A DNA stretch of 64,000 nt from Bacteroidia bacterium (lineage in GTDB: Bacteria; Bacteroidota; Bacteroidia; Bacteroidales; Prolixibacteraceae): positions 1 through 64,000 of the forward strand of contig JAPLDT010000042.1 in assembly GCA_026391315.1 (NCBI GenBank), read 5' to 3'. Shown here in pieces: positions 1 to 8,101 of the stretch. Numbering within the stretch: the stretch's first letter is position 1; every line of letters begins with the position of its first letter. Both the position numbers and the translations under genes were made by a program. The notes beneath the pieces were generated by a model that saw only the letters and a program-made list of their open reading frames with translations, ran no database searches and had not been told where the DNA came from.

Positions 1-397
1 ACCAGACTTATTAATGATGTCAATGCATCATGGTTTTGACGGTTTTTACTGCATGGGGCAATGCTTAAATTTACATAGCTTCTTCCAGTTATTCTATTTG
101 GGGCCATATTCCCATATACTGAGGGACTTATTACCTTATTAGGCAAATTCCACTTTCATCATTCGTTGTATTCCGCCCGATCCCAACATGCATGTTTCTG
201 GCAGTTTCTGTGCGCGGGCGATTATCCCAGAACTTTGCCATTTTTCTACTAAGGTTACCTGAAAAAAATAAGGTTTTCAAACCCGTGAATTTTCCTGTGA
301 TTAAAATACAAGCAACTTTGCAGATCTAACCTTAGATAAATTTAAACAGTCTCTTCTAAGTTCTCATAGTTCACTCTTCACTGTTCATTGTTCAATT
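1..397. other. Non-coding start of window
   Basis: I find no convincing gene in these 397 bases. They lie downstream of the leftward esterase gene. One copy of a dispersed TAAGGTT repeat (248-276) is present, and just before the esterase stop there is a low-complexity run built on ttcactgttcattgttc. No strong terminator hairpin for the esterase was seen. Confidence 0.6.
248..276 (+). repeat. Dispersed TAAGGTT-spacer-AAAATAAGGTT repeat, copy 1
   Basis: The sequence reads ctaaggtt, a short spacer, then aaaaaataaggtt. The same arrangement occurs at 27470-27500 on this strand and at 27131-27160 on the other strand. All three copies are intergenic. Function unknown. Confidence 0.5.
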
Positions 398-1570
398 TCA
401 ATTAAAAAGCAACGGTACAAATTCAGACAAATAAACCCTCCAGTTGGTCCAGGTGTGGCCTCCTTCGCTTTCCCGGTAGGTATATTTCATTCCCAAACCG
501 TCCAGCTTGGCGCGGTATTCGGTTACATTTTTGTAGAGGAAATCGGCTTTCCCGATGCCTATCCAGTATAGTTTGTATCCGTTTTTTAGTTGGGTTTTCA
601 GGGTACTATCGATGTTTTCGTAAACCTTTGAAGTGACTTTTTCGTTGGGGACTATTGCGGCGGAAAAGAGTCCTACATAATCGAAAGTATTGGGATAATA
701 CCTCGAAATGTGGAGCGAGTGAAAGCCACCCATGGAGAGTCCGGCGATAGCCCTTCCCGATTTTTCTGCTTTGATGCGGTAATTGCCCTCAACAAATTTG
801 ATCACATCCGTGAAAGTCCCTTCAAAGGTTCCATCCATTGTATTGGGCAGTTGAAAGGTAGGTTTGTACATGCCCAGGCTCGATTCGCCGGGGGCAGCTT
901 CCTGTGCAACATTTCCGTTGGTCATGACAACCAGCATTGGTTTGGCTTTTCCCAGTGCGATGAGGTTGTCGAGAATTTGCGAGGTACGGCCAAGGGCCAT
1001 CCAGGCCTCTTCGTCACCACCCATTCCGTGTAGCAGGTAGAGAACAGGGTATTTTTCCTTGCCTGTTTCGTAGCCGGGAGGTGTATAGATCGTGATCCGG
1101 CGTACACTTTTGTTGCCGGGCGAATCGTACCAGCGGCGGGCTACTGTGCCGTGCAGGACCGGATTTACTTTGTACAAATCGGCTTTGCCTCCACCAACCA
1201 AAAAGACATTGAAAACAGAAGCCACATCGCGGATCACATAAACATTGTTCGGGTCGGTGGTTTTTAAGCCATCCACGTTAAAGGAGTAACTGTATAAATC
1301 GGATGGCAATACGGCGGTTGTATAACTCCAGGTTCCCTTTTCATCCCTGGTCATGGCTTCGGAGCCAGGAACCCACCCCTGTGCCGGCATCCAGTCGCCC
1401 GAAATTTTAACCACTTTGGCATCGGGCGCCTGAAACCTGAAAGTAACAGTCTTATCCTCTTTTACTTCTGGAGAAACAATACCCGGGGCACCCCATAATG
1501 CCTGTTGGGCGACTGAATTAATGCTACCCAACATAAGCAGGAAAATGAAAACTATCAGAAGATTTCTCAT
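398..1570 (-). CDS. Secreted CE1-type esterase (feruloyl/acetyl-xylan esterase-like) with N-terminal CBM48-like domain
   Basis: Likely removes ester-linked groups from plant polysaccharides outside the cytoplasm. The 390-residue protein has a Sec signal peptide (about 1-21, ending SVAQ), an E-set/CBM48-like beta domain (about 28-125) and an esterase-D-type alpha/beta hydrolase domain (about 140-390). Visible motifs are YLLHGMGG near 178-185 (oxyanion side), the nucleophile elbow GLSMGG with Ser279, and His372 in GGHTW; Asp343 is a plausible third residue. This architecture is common in Bacteroidota xylan-degrading enzymes. It is divergent from the NrtR-like regulator gene, with 131 bp between, so it may be a target of that regulator. 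The exact substrate cannot be read from sequence. Confidence 0.88.
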   Translation of the reverse strand: MRNLLIVFIFLLMLGSINSVAQQALWGAPGIVSPEVKEDKTVTFRFQAPDAKVVKISGDWMPAQGWVPGSEAMTRDEKGTWSYTTAVLPSDLYSYSFNVDGLKTTDPNNVYVIRDVASVFNVFLVGGGKADLYKVNPVLHGTVARRWYDSPGNKSVRRITIYTPPGYETGKEKYPVLYLLHGMGGDEEAWMALGRTSQILDNLIALGKAKPMLVVMTNGNVAQEAAPGESSLGMYKPTFQLPNTMDGTFEGTFTDVIKFVEGNYRIKAEKSGRAIAGLSMGGFHSLHISRYYPNTFDYVGLFSAAIVPNEKVTSKVYENIDSTLKTQLKNGYKLYWIGIGKADFLYKNVTEYRAKLDGLGMKYTYRESEGGHTWTNWRVYLSEFVPLLFN

Positions 1571-1599
1571 TTTTAGATTTGTTTGTTTTGGTTTTTATT

Positions 1600-1618
1600 G
1601 GTATCATTGCGTCATACC
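1600..1618. promoter_or_regulatory. Possible operator in the esterase/NrtR-like divergent spacer
   Basis: An imperfect palindrome GGTAT-N9-ATACC lies midway between the divergent esterase and regulator genes. Five outer pairs match exactly and one inner pair also matches. NrtR-family regulators bind palindromes and often regulate neighbours, so this is a candidate site, but the half sites are short and chance is possible. Confidence 0.25.
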
Positions 1619-1701
1619 GACACAATAATAATCTTTTTCTTCGGTAATTCAAAAAACGAAAAAGGATTAAAGTTTTTTTTGTTGTAAAACATCAAATTGT
1701 C

Positions 1702-2454
1702 GTGAATCAAAAACCTAATGTTTACCAGGATCTTTTTCTGAACCATCTTTCGCTCGACTGTGTGGTCTTTGGTTTTCACGACTCACAGCTGAAAGTTTTG
1801 CTCTTGCGGATGAAGAGAACCAAAGATTGGGCGCTGCCCGGAGGGTTTGTGAAACCTGACGAAACGTTCGAAGTGGCGGCATCCAGGGTACTGAAAGAGC
1901 GAACAGGTTTGGGCGATATTTTTTTGAAGCAGTTTAAAATTTTCAGCGATCCGCTTCGCTCTCAAAATAATCCCATAGTCAGCGACCTTGAAGAAGAGAA
2001 GGACAAAGGCTGCATAGAGTGGTTTCACCAACGGTTTATCTCTGTGGGTTTTTATGCCCTGGTGGATTTTTCAAAGGCGGAACCGACACCCGATTTTTTC
2101 TCCGACCAGTGTAGCTGGAAAGCGCTTGATGAGGTGGATGCGCTGATGCTGGACCACACCCAGATCCTGACCAAGGCACTCGAAACGTTGCGTCTGCAAC
2201 TGAATTACCAACCCATTGGCTACAACCTTCTCCCTGATAAATTCACCATGCCGGAACTTCAAAAGTTGTACGAAACCATCCTGGGGAAGGAGCTGGATCG
2301 CAGGAACTTTCAGCGCAGGATGCTCTCCTATGGGATTCTCAACAAATTGGAAGAGCGCAAAACCGGCGGGGCACATAAATCACCCTTTCTTTACGAATTT
2401 AATCTCGGAAACTACCAGAAAGCGTTGCAAGTCGGTTTGTACGGGGGGTGGTAA
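1702..2454 (+). CDS. NrtR/AraR-like transcriptional regulator (degenerate Nudix domain plus winged helix)
   Basis: A cytoplasmic repressor-type regulator of 250 residues. The N-terminal half is a Nudix fold (about 15-150) and the C-terminal part is the winged-helix domain typical of NrtR relatives (about 175-245, TMPELQKLYETILG followed by RRNFQRRM). The Nudix box is broken: the REuxEE core reads RVLKER, so two metal-binding glutamates are lost. This fits a ligand-sensing rather than hydrolysing role. In Bacteroides a member of this group (AraR) controls pentose use, which suits the neighbouring esterase. The start is GTG; no in-frame ATG lies close by. The ligand is unknown; an ADP-ribose or sugar ligand is family-based inference. 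Confidence 0.85.
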   Translation: MNQKPNVYQDLFLNHLSLDCVVFGFHDSQLKVLLLRMKRTKDWALPGGFVKPDETFEVAASRVLKERTGLGDIFLKQFKIFSDPLRSQNNPIVSDLEEEKDKGCIEWFHQRFISVGFYALVDFSKAEPTPDFFSDQCSWKALDEVDALMLDHTQILTKALETLRLQLNYQPIGYNLLPDKFTMPELQKLYETILGKELDRRNFQRRMLSYGILNKLEERKTGGAHKSPFLYEFNLGNYQKALQVGLYGGW

Positions 2455-2572
2455 ATATTATGCAATTCTGGTTAATTGTGATAGTATAATATTATTTATT
2501 ATCTTGCTATCCACGTCAGATCCTCCTGGATCCGGTTAATTGATAGAAATATCCAAACTATACTTATTCGAT

Positions 2573-4126
2573 ATGAAGATTCAATTGAAAATTGTGAATG
2601 AGCGGTTCCTTATCACTCTTTTGCGCGTGGCCATTGGATGGCATTTTTTGTTCGAAGGATGGAGCAAAATATTGATCCAAAACTGGAGTTCCTCCGGCTA
2701 TCTCCTGAACACCTCAGGCTTCTTCTCTCCTTTTTACCATTGGCTGGCCTCAGCGCCGGTTCTGATGCATATTACTGACTTTCTCAATGTCTACGGTTTG
2801 ATTCTGATCGGTCTGGCACTCTTCATCGGACTCTTTAGTCGCGCAGCTACACTTGCCGGAGCCCTGTTGCTTACACTTTACTATTTTGCCTATCCCCCTT
2901 ACGGGAATCTGTTGACGAGCGGGGATGCGCATCTCTTCATTGTCGACAAACTGTTTATCGAGGCTGCCGCGTTACTTTTCCTCTTTGTTTACAAGGAGCA
3001 GGGCTTCAGCCTGGATGAGCAGATTCGCTTGTGGCGCAGCAAGAGGAGTACTCCTTCCACAGAGCCGGAAGGCGTTCGGTCGCGCAGGGAGGCCTTGAAG
3101 AATCTGGCCACTTTGCCGGTTCTTGGGGTCATGGGTCTGGGAGCAGCCCACCACCTTCGTTCCTACGGTGCCGATGTGATGACGGGTGCGACCATACAGG
3201 TAAAGCGGACTGCGCTCAACGAACTCAAAGGGGAGCTGCCAAAAGGGAAGATCGGAAAGCACGAGATCAGCAGACTGATCGCCGGAGGAAACCTGATAGG
3301 CGGCTGGGCCCACTCCCGCGACCTGATCTACGTCTCCACGCTCTTCAAGGCCTACAATACCGAACAGAAAGTTTACGAAACGCTTATCCTGGCTGAGCAG
3401 GCAGGGATCAATACCATCAATATCGGCTTTGCCTCCAATCCTTTGCTGGCGAAATACAAAAAAATAACTGGCAGCAAAATCAAGGTGATTTCCCAGGTGA
3501 ATCCGCAATTGAATAACAAGGAACTTGCGAAAATAGGTCCAAATACTGACCCCAAATTGTATTATGAATTCATCGACAAAGCGATCGATTTTGGTGTTGA
3601 CATCGTGCAGGTGCAGGGCAACTGGTGCGACTGGCTGGTGCGGGATAACAAATTGGAGGTGATAGAAAAAATGCTTGGCCACATACGCAAGCAGGGCTAC
3701 ACCGCAGGGCTTGCAGCCCATTCAGTGGAATCGCTGATTGCCTGCCGCGACCAGGGTATCATCCCCGATTACTACATGAAGACTATGCATCACGATCAAT
3801 ATTGGTCGGCACATCCGAGGGAGTTTCGCTTCCCGTTTGAGGTTGACGGAAAGGAGTACCTCGATCACAACCGCTTCCACAACAACATGTTCTGCCTCTT
3901 CCCCGAGCGGACCGTCGATTTTGTCAGCAAGGCCACGGTACCGGTAATGGGATTTAAAATTCTGGCAGCAGGAGCCATTGAACCCAAAGATGGGTTCAAG
4001 TGGGCCTACAACAACGGCGCCGATTTTATCTGTGTAGGGATGTTCGATTTCCAGGTGGTCAGCAATGTGAATACCGCCATTGATGTATTGGGGGATCTGA
4101 AGCGGGAGCGGAAGTGGTATGGGTAA
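2573..4126 (+). CDS. DoxX-like membrane domain fused to an aldo/keto-type TIM-barrel protein through an internal Tat-like motif
   Basis: With the ATG at 2573 the protein has 517 residues; a TTG 33 bp upstream is a less likely start. Residues about 10-140 are a four-helix DoxX-type membrane domain. A linker then carries SRREALKN followed by a short hydrophobic stretch (about 169-192), which resembles a twin-arginine signal but sits inside the polypeptide. Residues about 215-517 look like a TIM-barrel related to aldo/keto reductases or metal-independent barrel oxidoreductases (IAGGNLIGGWAHSRDL, GVDIVQVQGNWCDW, MKTMHHDQYW). The next gene is an ordinary aldo/keto reductase, so the pair may act on related carbonyl substrates. 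DoxX supports membrane anchoring; the reaction is unknown. No frameshift is visible, so the fusion seems genuine. Confidence 0.78.
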   Translation: MKIQLKIVNERFLITLLRVAIGWHFLFEGWSKILIQNWSSSGYLLNTSGFFSPFYHWLASAPVLMHITDFLNVYGLILIGLALFIGLFSRAATLAGALLLTLYYFAYPPYGNLLTSGDAHLFIVDKLFIEAAALLFLFVYKEQGFSLDEQIRLWRSKRSTPSTEPEGVRSRREALKNLATLPVLGVMGLGAAHHLRSYGADVMTGATIQVKRTALNELKGELPKGKIGKHEISRLIAGGNLIGGWAHSRDLIYVSTLFKAYNTEQKVYETLILAEQAGINTINIGFASNPLLAKYKKITGSKIKVISQVNPQLNNKELAKIGPNTDPKLYYEFIDKAIDFGVDIVQVQGNWCDWLVRDNKLEVIEKMLGHIRKQGYTAGLAAHSVESLIACRDQGIIPDYYMKTMHHDQYWSAHPREFRFPFEVDGKEYLDHNRFHNNMFCLFPERTVDFVSKATVPVMGFKILAAGAIEPKDGFKWAYNNGADFICVGMFDFQVVSNVNTAIDVLGDLKRERKWYG

Positions 4127-4241
4127 AAATATTCACCACGAAGGACACAAGGGAAAACACAAAGGGCACAACGAGCTAATTTATTGGCTATTAGGTTTGT
4201 GACCTTTATGAATCCTTAGGGTCCTTCGTGGTGAATATTTT
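4126..4241. repeat. Inverted repeat with 21-bp perfect arms (CCACGAAGGAC family)
   Basis: Arms at 4126-4146 and 4221-4241 are exact reverse complements (aaaatattcaccacgaagg and onward) separated by 74 bp containing cacaaagggcac-type sequence. It lies directly after the DoxX fusion gene. Similar accaaggtcaccaagg sequence occurs at 34100-34136. It could act as a transcription terminator or be a small MITE-like element; no coding capacity is present. Confidence 0.75.
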
Positions 4242-4305
4242 CTCGTCTCAGGAAACTTTATTGTTTATAATGCGTTAATAATAAATCACATAACAATTAT
4301 AAAAA

Positions 4306-5280
4306 TTGGAAAACAAAATAGTATTACGCTCCCTTGGAAACACCGGTAAAATGGTAACCCCTATCGGGCTGGGTTGCTGGCAGTTTAGCAAACAGAAAAA
4401 CCTGGCCGGGAAATTCTGGCCTACGCTGGAGGATGATCTGATCGGGAAAGTGGTGTCACTCTCCCTCGAAGGAGGTATTAACTGGTTCGATACCGCCGAA
4501 ATCTATGGGAACGGAGCCTCTGAAAGGGCCCTGGCCAAGGCCTTGCTGGCAGTAGGAAAGAGACCGGGAGAGGTTTTCATCGCTTCCAAATGGTGGCCGT
4601 TGTTCCGCTTTGCCTCAAATATCCCAAAAACCATTGATGAGCGCATCAAAGCGCTATCCCCCTTTCCAATAGACCTTTACCAGGTTCACCAACCCTGGGG
4701 ATTCTCCAACGAAAAGGCCGAAGTGAGTGGTATGGCCGATCTTTACGACAGAAAGTTGATCAAATGCATCGGAGTGAGTAACTTCTCCGCAAAACAGATG
4801 GAGAACAGTTGGGAAACGCTCAATATGCGGAGAATTCCGCTGGCCTCCAACCAGGTATCCTACAGCTTGCTCGACAGGCGCATTGAAACGAACGGAGTGA
4901 TGAAGTTGGCCAAAAAGCTGGGCATTTCGATCATTGCATACTCCCCGCTGGCCCAGGGAGTTGTGACGGGTAAGTTCCACGACAATCCCGATCTGCTCAA
5001 AAATATCGGATTCAGAAAATACAGCTCACAATTCAAACCCACCGGACTGGCAAAGAGCCTTCAGGTAGTGAAACTGGTAAAAGAGCTGGCAGTCAAATAC
5101 AATGTCACTTCGGCGCAAATAGCCCTCAACTGGCTGATTCATTTCCATGGGAATACGGTGCTAGCCATTCCGGGAGCCACCAAAGAGGTTCATGTGAAGG
5201 AAAACACCGGGGCGATGACCTTCAGGCTAGGCGATGAGGACATGCACAGGCTCGACAAAGTGAGCGCGGTATATAAGTGA
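4306..5280 (+). CDS. Aldo/keto reductase
   Basis: A cytoplasmic NAD(P)H-dependent oxidoreductase of 324 residues, complete for the family. The catalytic tetrad is visible: Asp62 and Tyr67 in FDTAEIYGNG, Lys95 in IASKWW and His128 in YQVHQPWG. The C-terminal part carries the cofactor region (AYSPLAQG, IPGATKEVHV). The TTG start at 4306 is preferred because the N-terminus LRSLGNTGKMVTPIGLGCW aligns with the usual family start, whereas the first ATG would cut into the first strand. It follows the DoxX/TIM-barrel gene on the same strand but is separated by a 180-bp spacer with a large inverted repeat. Substrate unknown. Confidence 0.9.
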   Translation: MENKIVLRSLGNTGKMVTPIGLGCWQFSKQKNLAGKFWPTLEDDLIGKVVSLSLEGGINWFDTAEIYGNGASERALAKALLAVGKRPGEVFIASKWWPLFRFASNIPKTIDERIKALSPFPIDLYQVHQPWGFSNEKAEVSGMADLYDRKLIKCIGVSNFSAKQMENSWETLNMRRIPLASNQVSYSLLDRRIETNGVMKLAKKLGISIIAYSPLAQGVVTGKFHDNPDLLKNIGFRKYSSQFKPTGLAKSLQVVKLVKELAVKYNVTSAQIALNWLIHFHGNTVLAIPGATKEVHVKENTGAMTFRLGDEDMHRLDKVSAVYK

Positions 5281-5390
5281 CCGATTAGAAAAGTTGACCT
5301 TCAGGTTCCATGTTGATGCGCAACCAAAGCAACGCTACGGGGCTAATAAATTGAGGATGCAGTTCTGAATACTATTTTGCTTTGACGATT

Positions 5391-5663
5391 TCAGTTTCTG
5401 AAAAGGAGGTAAGCCGCTACCAAAATTACTGCTATGGTCAAAAGGATCCAGATTACTTTCATTTCGAAAGTAAGCATCTTGTCACATTCGATGATTCGGT
5501 GCATTGCCTTTTTGTTTTTGGGATCCAGCAGAAGGGCTCTTTCGTAGTAGGTTTTTGCCGGCCTCAAAAGTTCAATTTTGAAAAAATCGTCGGCTTGCTG
5601 AATCATTTCAGCCAATTTACGATCAGCAGGAGTCAAAGGTGTTTCTAAAGTTGTATGTTGCAT
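5391..5663 (-). CDS. Small tail-anchored TPR-like protein
   Basis: A 90-residue protein. Residues about 17-62 form one TPR-like helical hairpin (FKIELLRPAKTYYERALLLDP). Residues about 68-88 form a single C-terminal transmembrane helix (VIWILLTIAVILVAAYLLF), so the protein is probably held in the inner membrane with its TPR in the cytoplasm. I do not recognise a named family. It is a lone gene pointing away from the next operon. The charged, amphipathic sequence and codon use look genuine; role unknown, perhaps protein-protein contact. Confidence 0.65.
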   Translation of the reverse strand: MQHTTLETPLTPADRKLAEMIQQADDFFKIELLRPAKTYYERALLLDPKNKKAMHRIIECDKMLTFEMKVIWILLTIAVILVAAYLLFRN

Positions 5664-6061
5664 AACCCAGGCTTGATGATTTATTCAAATATAGCAATTA
5701 TTTGGCTGTATTCCAAGCAGAAAGGAATCAATTTTGCACCCAATTGACGGGGTCACTCTGAGTCACCCCGTCAATTGACAAAACAACCAGGTATTTCATT
5801 GAGTTTTAGGGAGAATTTTCGATGAAGGATTGAATAAACAGATCAGATACTTATCTTTAGGGAATTGGATCTGGTGAGATTAGTTCGTCATTTTGGTGTT
5901 TGCATAAAGTTTTGTGGCGAATGAATACGATCTCCGCTGGTTTTTCCTCCATTTTGCGTCATATCTATGATAAAGGTTTGAATAATTAGAATTTGACCTA
6001 TATCCTGATTGATTATTAATTGGTCTTTCTTGCAGGAAGAAAACGCTTAAAAATATTGATA
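5664..6061. other. Divergent intergenic region with palindromic repeat
   Basis: This 398-bp gap separates the leftward TPR-like gene from the rightward lipoprotein/sigma operon. It contains the 5741-5777 palindrome and must contain promoters for both sides. I could not identify a convincing Bacteroidota promoter pair. No gene or RNA was recognised. Confidence 0.6.
5741..5777. repeat. Palindromic repeat GACGGGGT..ACCCCGTC, copy 1
   Basis: Two 17-bp arms (5741-5757 and 5761-5777) around a ctg loop pair perfectly except for one C-C mismatch. The core is shared with 18659-18687. Here it lies between divergent gene starts, so it is not in a terminator position for either annotated neighbour, which argues that it is a dispersed element rather than only a terminator. 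Confidence 0.75.
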
Positions 6062-6505
6062 ATGAAACAATTGACGTCGATTATTCTGGTTGCTGTTTTT
6101 GCCGTATCAATCCTAAGTTGTGGCTCTGGCAACAAATCCAAACAAATTAAAGAGTACAAATACACGGAGGAGAAGGCAGCCGTTGCAGGTGTTTTGCAAA
6201 AAAAGGTGGGACCCTGGATCAAAGAGGGAATGACTTGCTATGGTATCGTCATCCTTGCCGATAAGGATGGTATCCCAAAGAAAGTAAAAGAGATTGAAGC
6301 CAGGGTCGTATCGATCCAACCCGACAAAATCAAAATGAAAGCAATGGAAGATTTGGTGCTTGCTCCTGTTGAGGGGTGCACCAAAATAGGCATGAAAAAA
6401 GGTGAAACTTGGGACGAACTGGAGGGAGACCTGTTTCAGACAAGAGCGGAGGCAATCAAACATATTGATACCAAATATCCCGAAACACAAGTTATTATTA
6501 AGTGA
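6062..6505 (+). CDS. Small conserved lipoprotein, first gene of the sigma-factor operon
   Basis: The 147-residue product starts at the ATG at 6062 with a lipoprotein signal peptide (MKQLTSIILVAVFAVSILSC, lipobox ILSC at about 17-20). The mature part is charged and has Cys residues in GMTCYGIVILAD and VEGCTKIG, which could form a disulfide. I do not recognise the family. Its last codon and stop overlap the GTG start of the ECF sigma factor (GTGA), so the two are probably translationally coupled. That places an envelope lipoprotein ahead of a sigma factor and suggests a sensing or signalling role, which is inference. Confidence 0.72.
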   Translation: MKQLTSIILVAVFAVSILSCGSGNKSKQIKEYKYTEEKAAVAGVLQKKVGPWIKEGMTCYGIVILADKDGIPKKVKEIEARVVSIQPDKIKMKAMEDLVLAPVEGCTKIGMKKGETWDELEGDLFQTRAEAIKHIDTKYPETQVIIK

Positions 6506-7080
6506 ACGACAGGCAGCTGATTGAAAAAATATTGGCTCATAACGATCAGGCATTTAGTATTTTAGTCGAAAAACACAAGAAGATGGTCTATGGGACCATC
6601 TTTCGTATTGTCCGTAACAAAAGCGATGCCGAAGATCTTTTTCAGGAAGTTTTCCTGAAAGTATACAGTTCTGCCTATCAACTTCGCAACCTGGAGGATC
6701 TTTCTGGTTGGCTGTTTAAAATTGCTTACAACAAATCCATCAGCTTTCTTAGAAAGAAGAATCCGGCGAAAGCCAACTCCGAACAGGCTAAAAAATCGCC
6801 TCTACAGATGATATTGGCACACATTAACTACGCCGAAAAAGAGACCCAGGATTGGAAAATGGAACAGGATGAGGCCAGGGTCATGCTCTTCTCCGCCATT
6901 GACCGATTGCCTGAAATGCAAAAGAAAGTTCTGCTGATGCACAAATTTGAGGATTATTCGCACAACGAAATATGTCTCAAATTGAACCTTTCTCAGGCTG
7001 CTGTTGAATCGCTCATCTATCGGGCGATGTTTTCACTTCGTAAATTTTGCCATGCTCACTTTACCAAACATTTAAAATAA
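6502..7080 (+). CDS. ECF-type RNA polymerase sigma factor
   Basis: A 192-residue extracytoplasmic-function sigma factor that directs RNA polymerase to a stress or envelope regulon. Region 2 is seen at about 10-75 (SDAEDLFQEVFLKVY) and region 4 at about 130-188 (LPEMQKKVLLMHKFEDYSH, then NLSQAAVESLIYRA). The GTG start overlaps the lipoprotein stop by four bases. Downstream are a CpxP-like membrane protein and a zinc-finger anti-sigma candidate, which is the usual arrangement for metal- or envelope-responsive ECF systems in Bacteroidota. Its target promoters probably include the downstream cluster, but no ECF promoter motif was identified. Confidence 0.93.
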   Translation: MNDRQLIEKILAHNDQAFSILVEKHKKMVYGTIFRIVRNKSDAEDLFQEVFLKVYSSAYQLRNLEDLSGWLFKIAYNKSISFLRKKNPAKANSEQAKKSPLQMILAHINYAEKETQDWKMEQDEARVMLFSAIDRLPEMQKKVLLMHKFEDYSHNEICLKLNLSQAAVESLIYRAMFSLRKFCHAHFTKHLK

Positions 7081-7086
7081 AAGGAT

Positions 7087-7593
7087 ATGACTAAGAATCA
7101 GCAAATATTCAAATGGCTGAATATTTTTTTATTGATCATCAATGTATCGGCTTTTGTCACTTTTTTGCTCATGAACCGGCAAAACAGCTCCCTCCACGAT
7201 ACGAAGTTCAGCTCTGACCAGTTTTTACAAACAGAACTGGAGTTAACTCCGGATCAATACAAGAAAGTATCTGCATTAAACAACGATGTATTCCGCCTTT
7301 ACCAGGTTTTTCTGGATAAAAAATGCGAATTGAACTTCCAGCTGGTGGATGAACTTGCCACCGAAAAGCCCTCAGACGAAAAAATGGATTCCTTGTCGAA
7401 CCGGATCGGACAGCTGGATGCTGCCCTGAAGAAGCAAACAGTGCGGCATTTTAAGAATGTCAAAAGTGTCTGTACGGAGGAGCAGAAACTCATGCTCGAT
7501 GAGCTTTTGAAAGAGATGCTGGACGCCGGCGATCAATGCAAGGTATGCAACAAAATCAATTGTGCCCGGCGCGATCGGCTGATCAAAAAGTAA
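7087..7593 (+). CDS. CpxP/ZraP-like periplasmic heavy-metal sensor protein with N-terminal membrane anchor
   Basis: The 168-residue protein has one N-terminal transmembrane helix (about 10-29) and a periplasmic helical domain. The segment ELTPDQYKKV at about 53-62 is the LTxxQ-type motif of the Spy/CpxP/ZraP group. The C-terminus is Cys-rich (CKVCNKINC), a plausible metal-binding tail. It starts 6 bp after the sigma factor. Proteins of this kind are annotated as periplasmic heavy-metal sensors and accompany ECF sigma factors. It may bind metal and modulate the anti-sigma factor encoded next; that link is inference. Confidence 0.75.
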   Translation: MTKNQQIFKWLNIFLLIINVSAFVTFLLMNRQNSSLHDTKFSSDQFLQTELELTPDQYKKVSALNNDVFRLYQVFLDKKCELNFQLVDELATEKPSDEKMDSLSNRIGQLDAALKKQTVRHFKNVKSVCTEEQKLMLDELLKEMLDAGDQCKVCNKINCARRDRLIKK

Positions 7594-7653
7594 ATAATCA
7601 GAAAATAGTTGAATTGTCCGCAAGATTTTTAACCCTGATGCGTCTTAATAATT

Positions 7654-8055
7654 ATGAACTGCAAACAATCCTACAAATACCTTCATTCGGAAATTGACGG
7701 AGACGAATTTGTCCATCATCTCAAGGAGTGCAAATCTTGTTCTGAGTTGTTCGGAAAGATCAGTGAAACCATCTCCATTTTGGACGAGGATGTTGACATT
7801 CCAATGGGTTTGACTGAGAATGTGATGAAGGGTATCAGCAGGATGGAAGTTCCGCAGGGAAGGGCCTCAATCGACCTGAATAAATATTTGCAGCTGGCTG
7901 CCGTAGTAGCTGTGGGTATCTTCCTCGGAGTCATGCTTGGGAGTCGTGCAGATAAACAAATTTTCCTGTCGAAAAAGTATAAGAAAGAAAAAGCCTTGAT
8001 AGAATACCGCGAAAGTCATCATTTAAGCGAGCAGGATAACATTTACAGTTTCTGA
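7654..8055 (+). CDS. Putative anti-sigma factor with zinc-finger-like N-terminus and one membrane helix
   Basis: The 133-residue protein begins with MNCKQSYKYLHSEIDG and has HHLKECKSC at about 28-36, giving the H-x3-C-x2-C pattern of zinc-binding anti-sigma (ZAS/zf-HC2) domains. One transmembrane helix is at about 87-105 (LAAVVAVGIFLGVMLGS), followed by a short charged tail. It is in the same operon as the ECF sigma factor, two genes downstream. The expected role is to hold the sigma factor at the membrane until a signal is sensed. The short periplasmic tail means that signal input probably comes from another protein, such as the CpxP-like neighbour. Confidence 0.75.
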   Translation: MNCKQSYKYLHSEIDGDEFVHHLKECKSCSELFGKISETISILDEDVDIPMGLTENVMKGISRMEVPQGRASIDLNKYLQLAAVVAVGIFLGVMLGSRADKQIFLSKKYKKEKALIEYRESHHLSEQDNIYSF

Positions 8056-8101
8056 TTATGAAGGAACAAAAACTGACCTAATACTTTTTGGAAATCATTT
8101 T

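Noticed and set aside
2972-3721. 249-codon reverse-strand frame inside the DoxX/TIM-barrel gene
   Set aside because: Shadow of a real gene; composition is that of reverse-complement codons, no domain.
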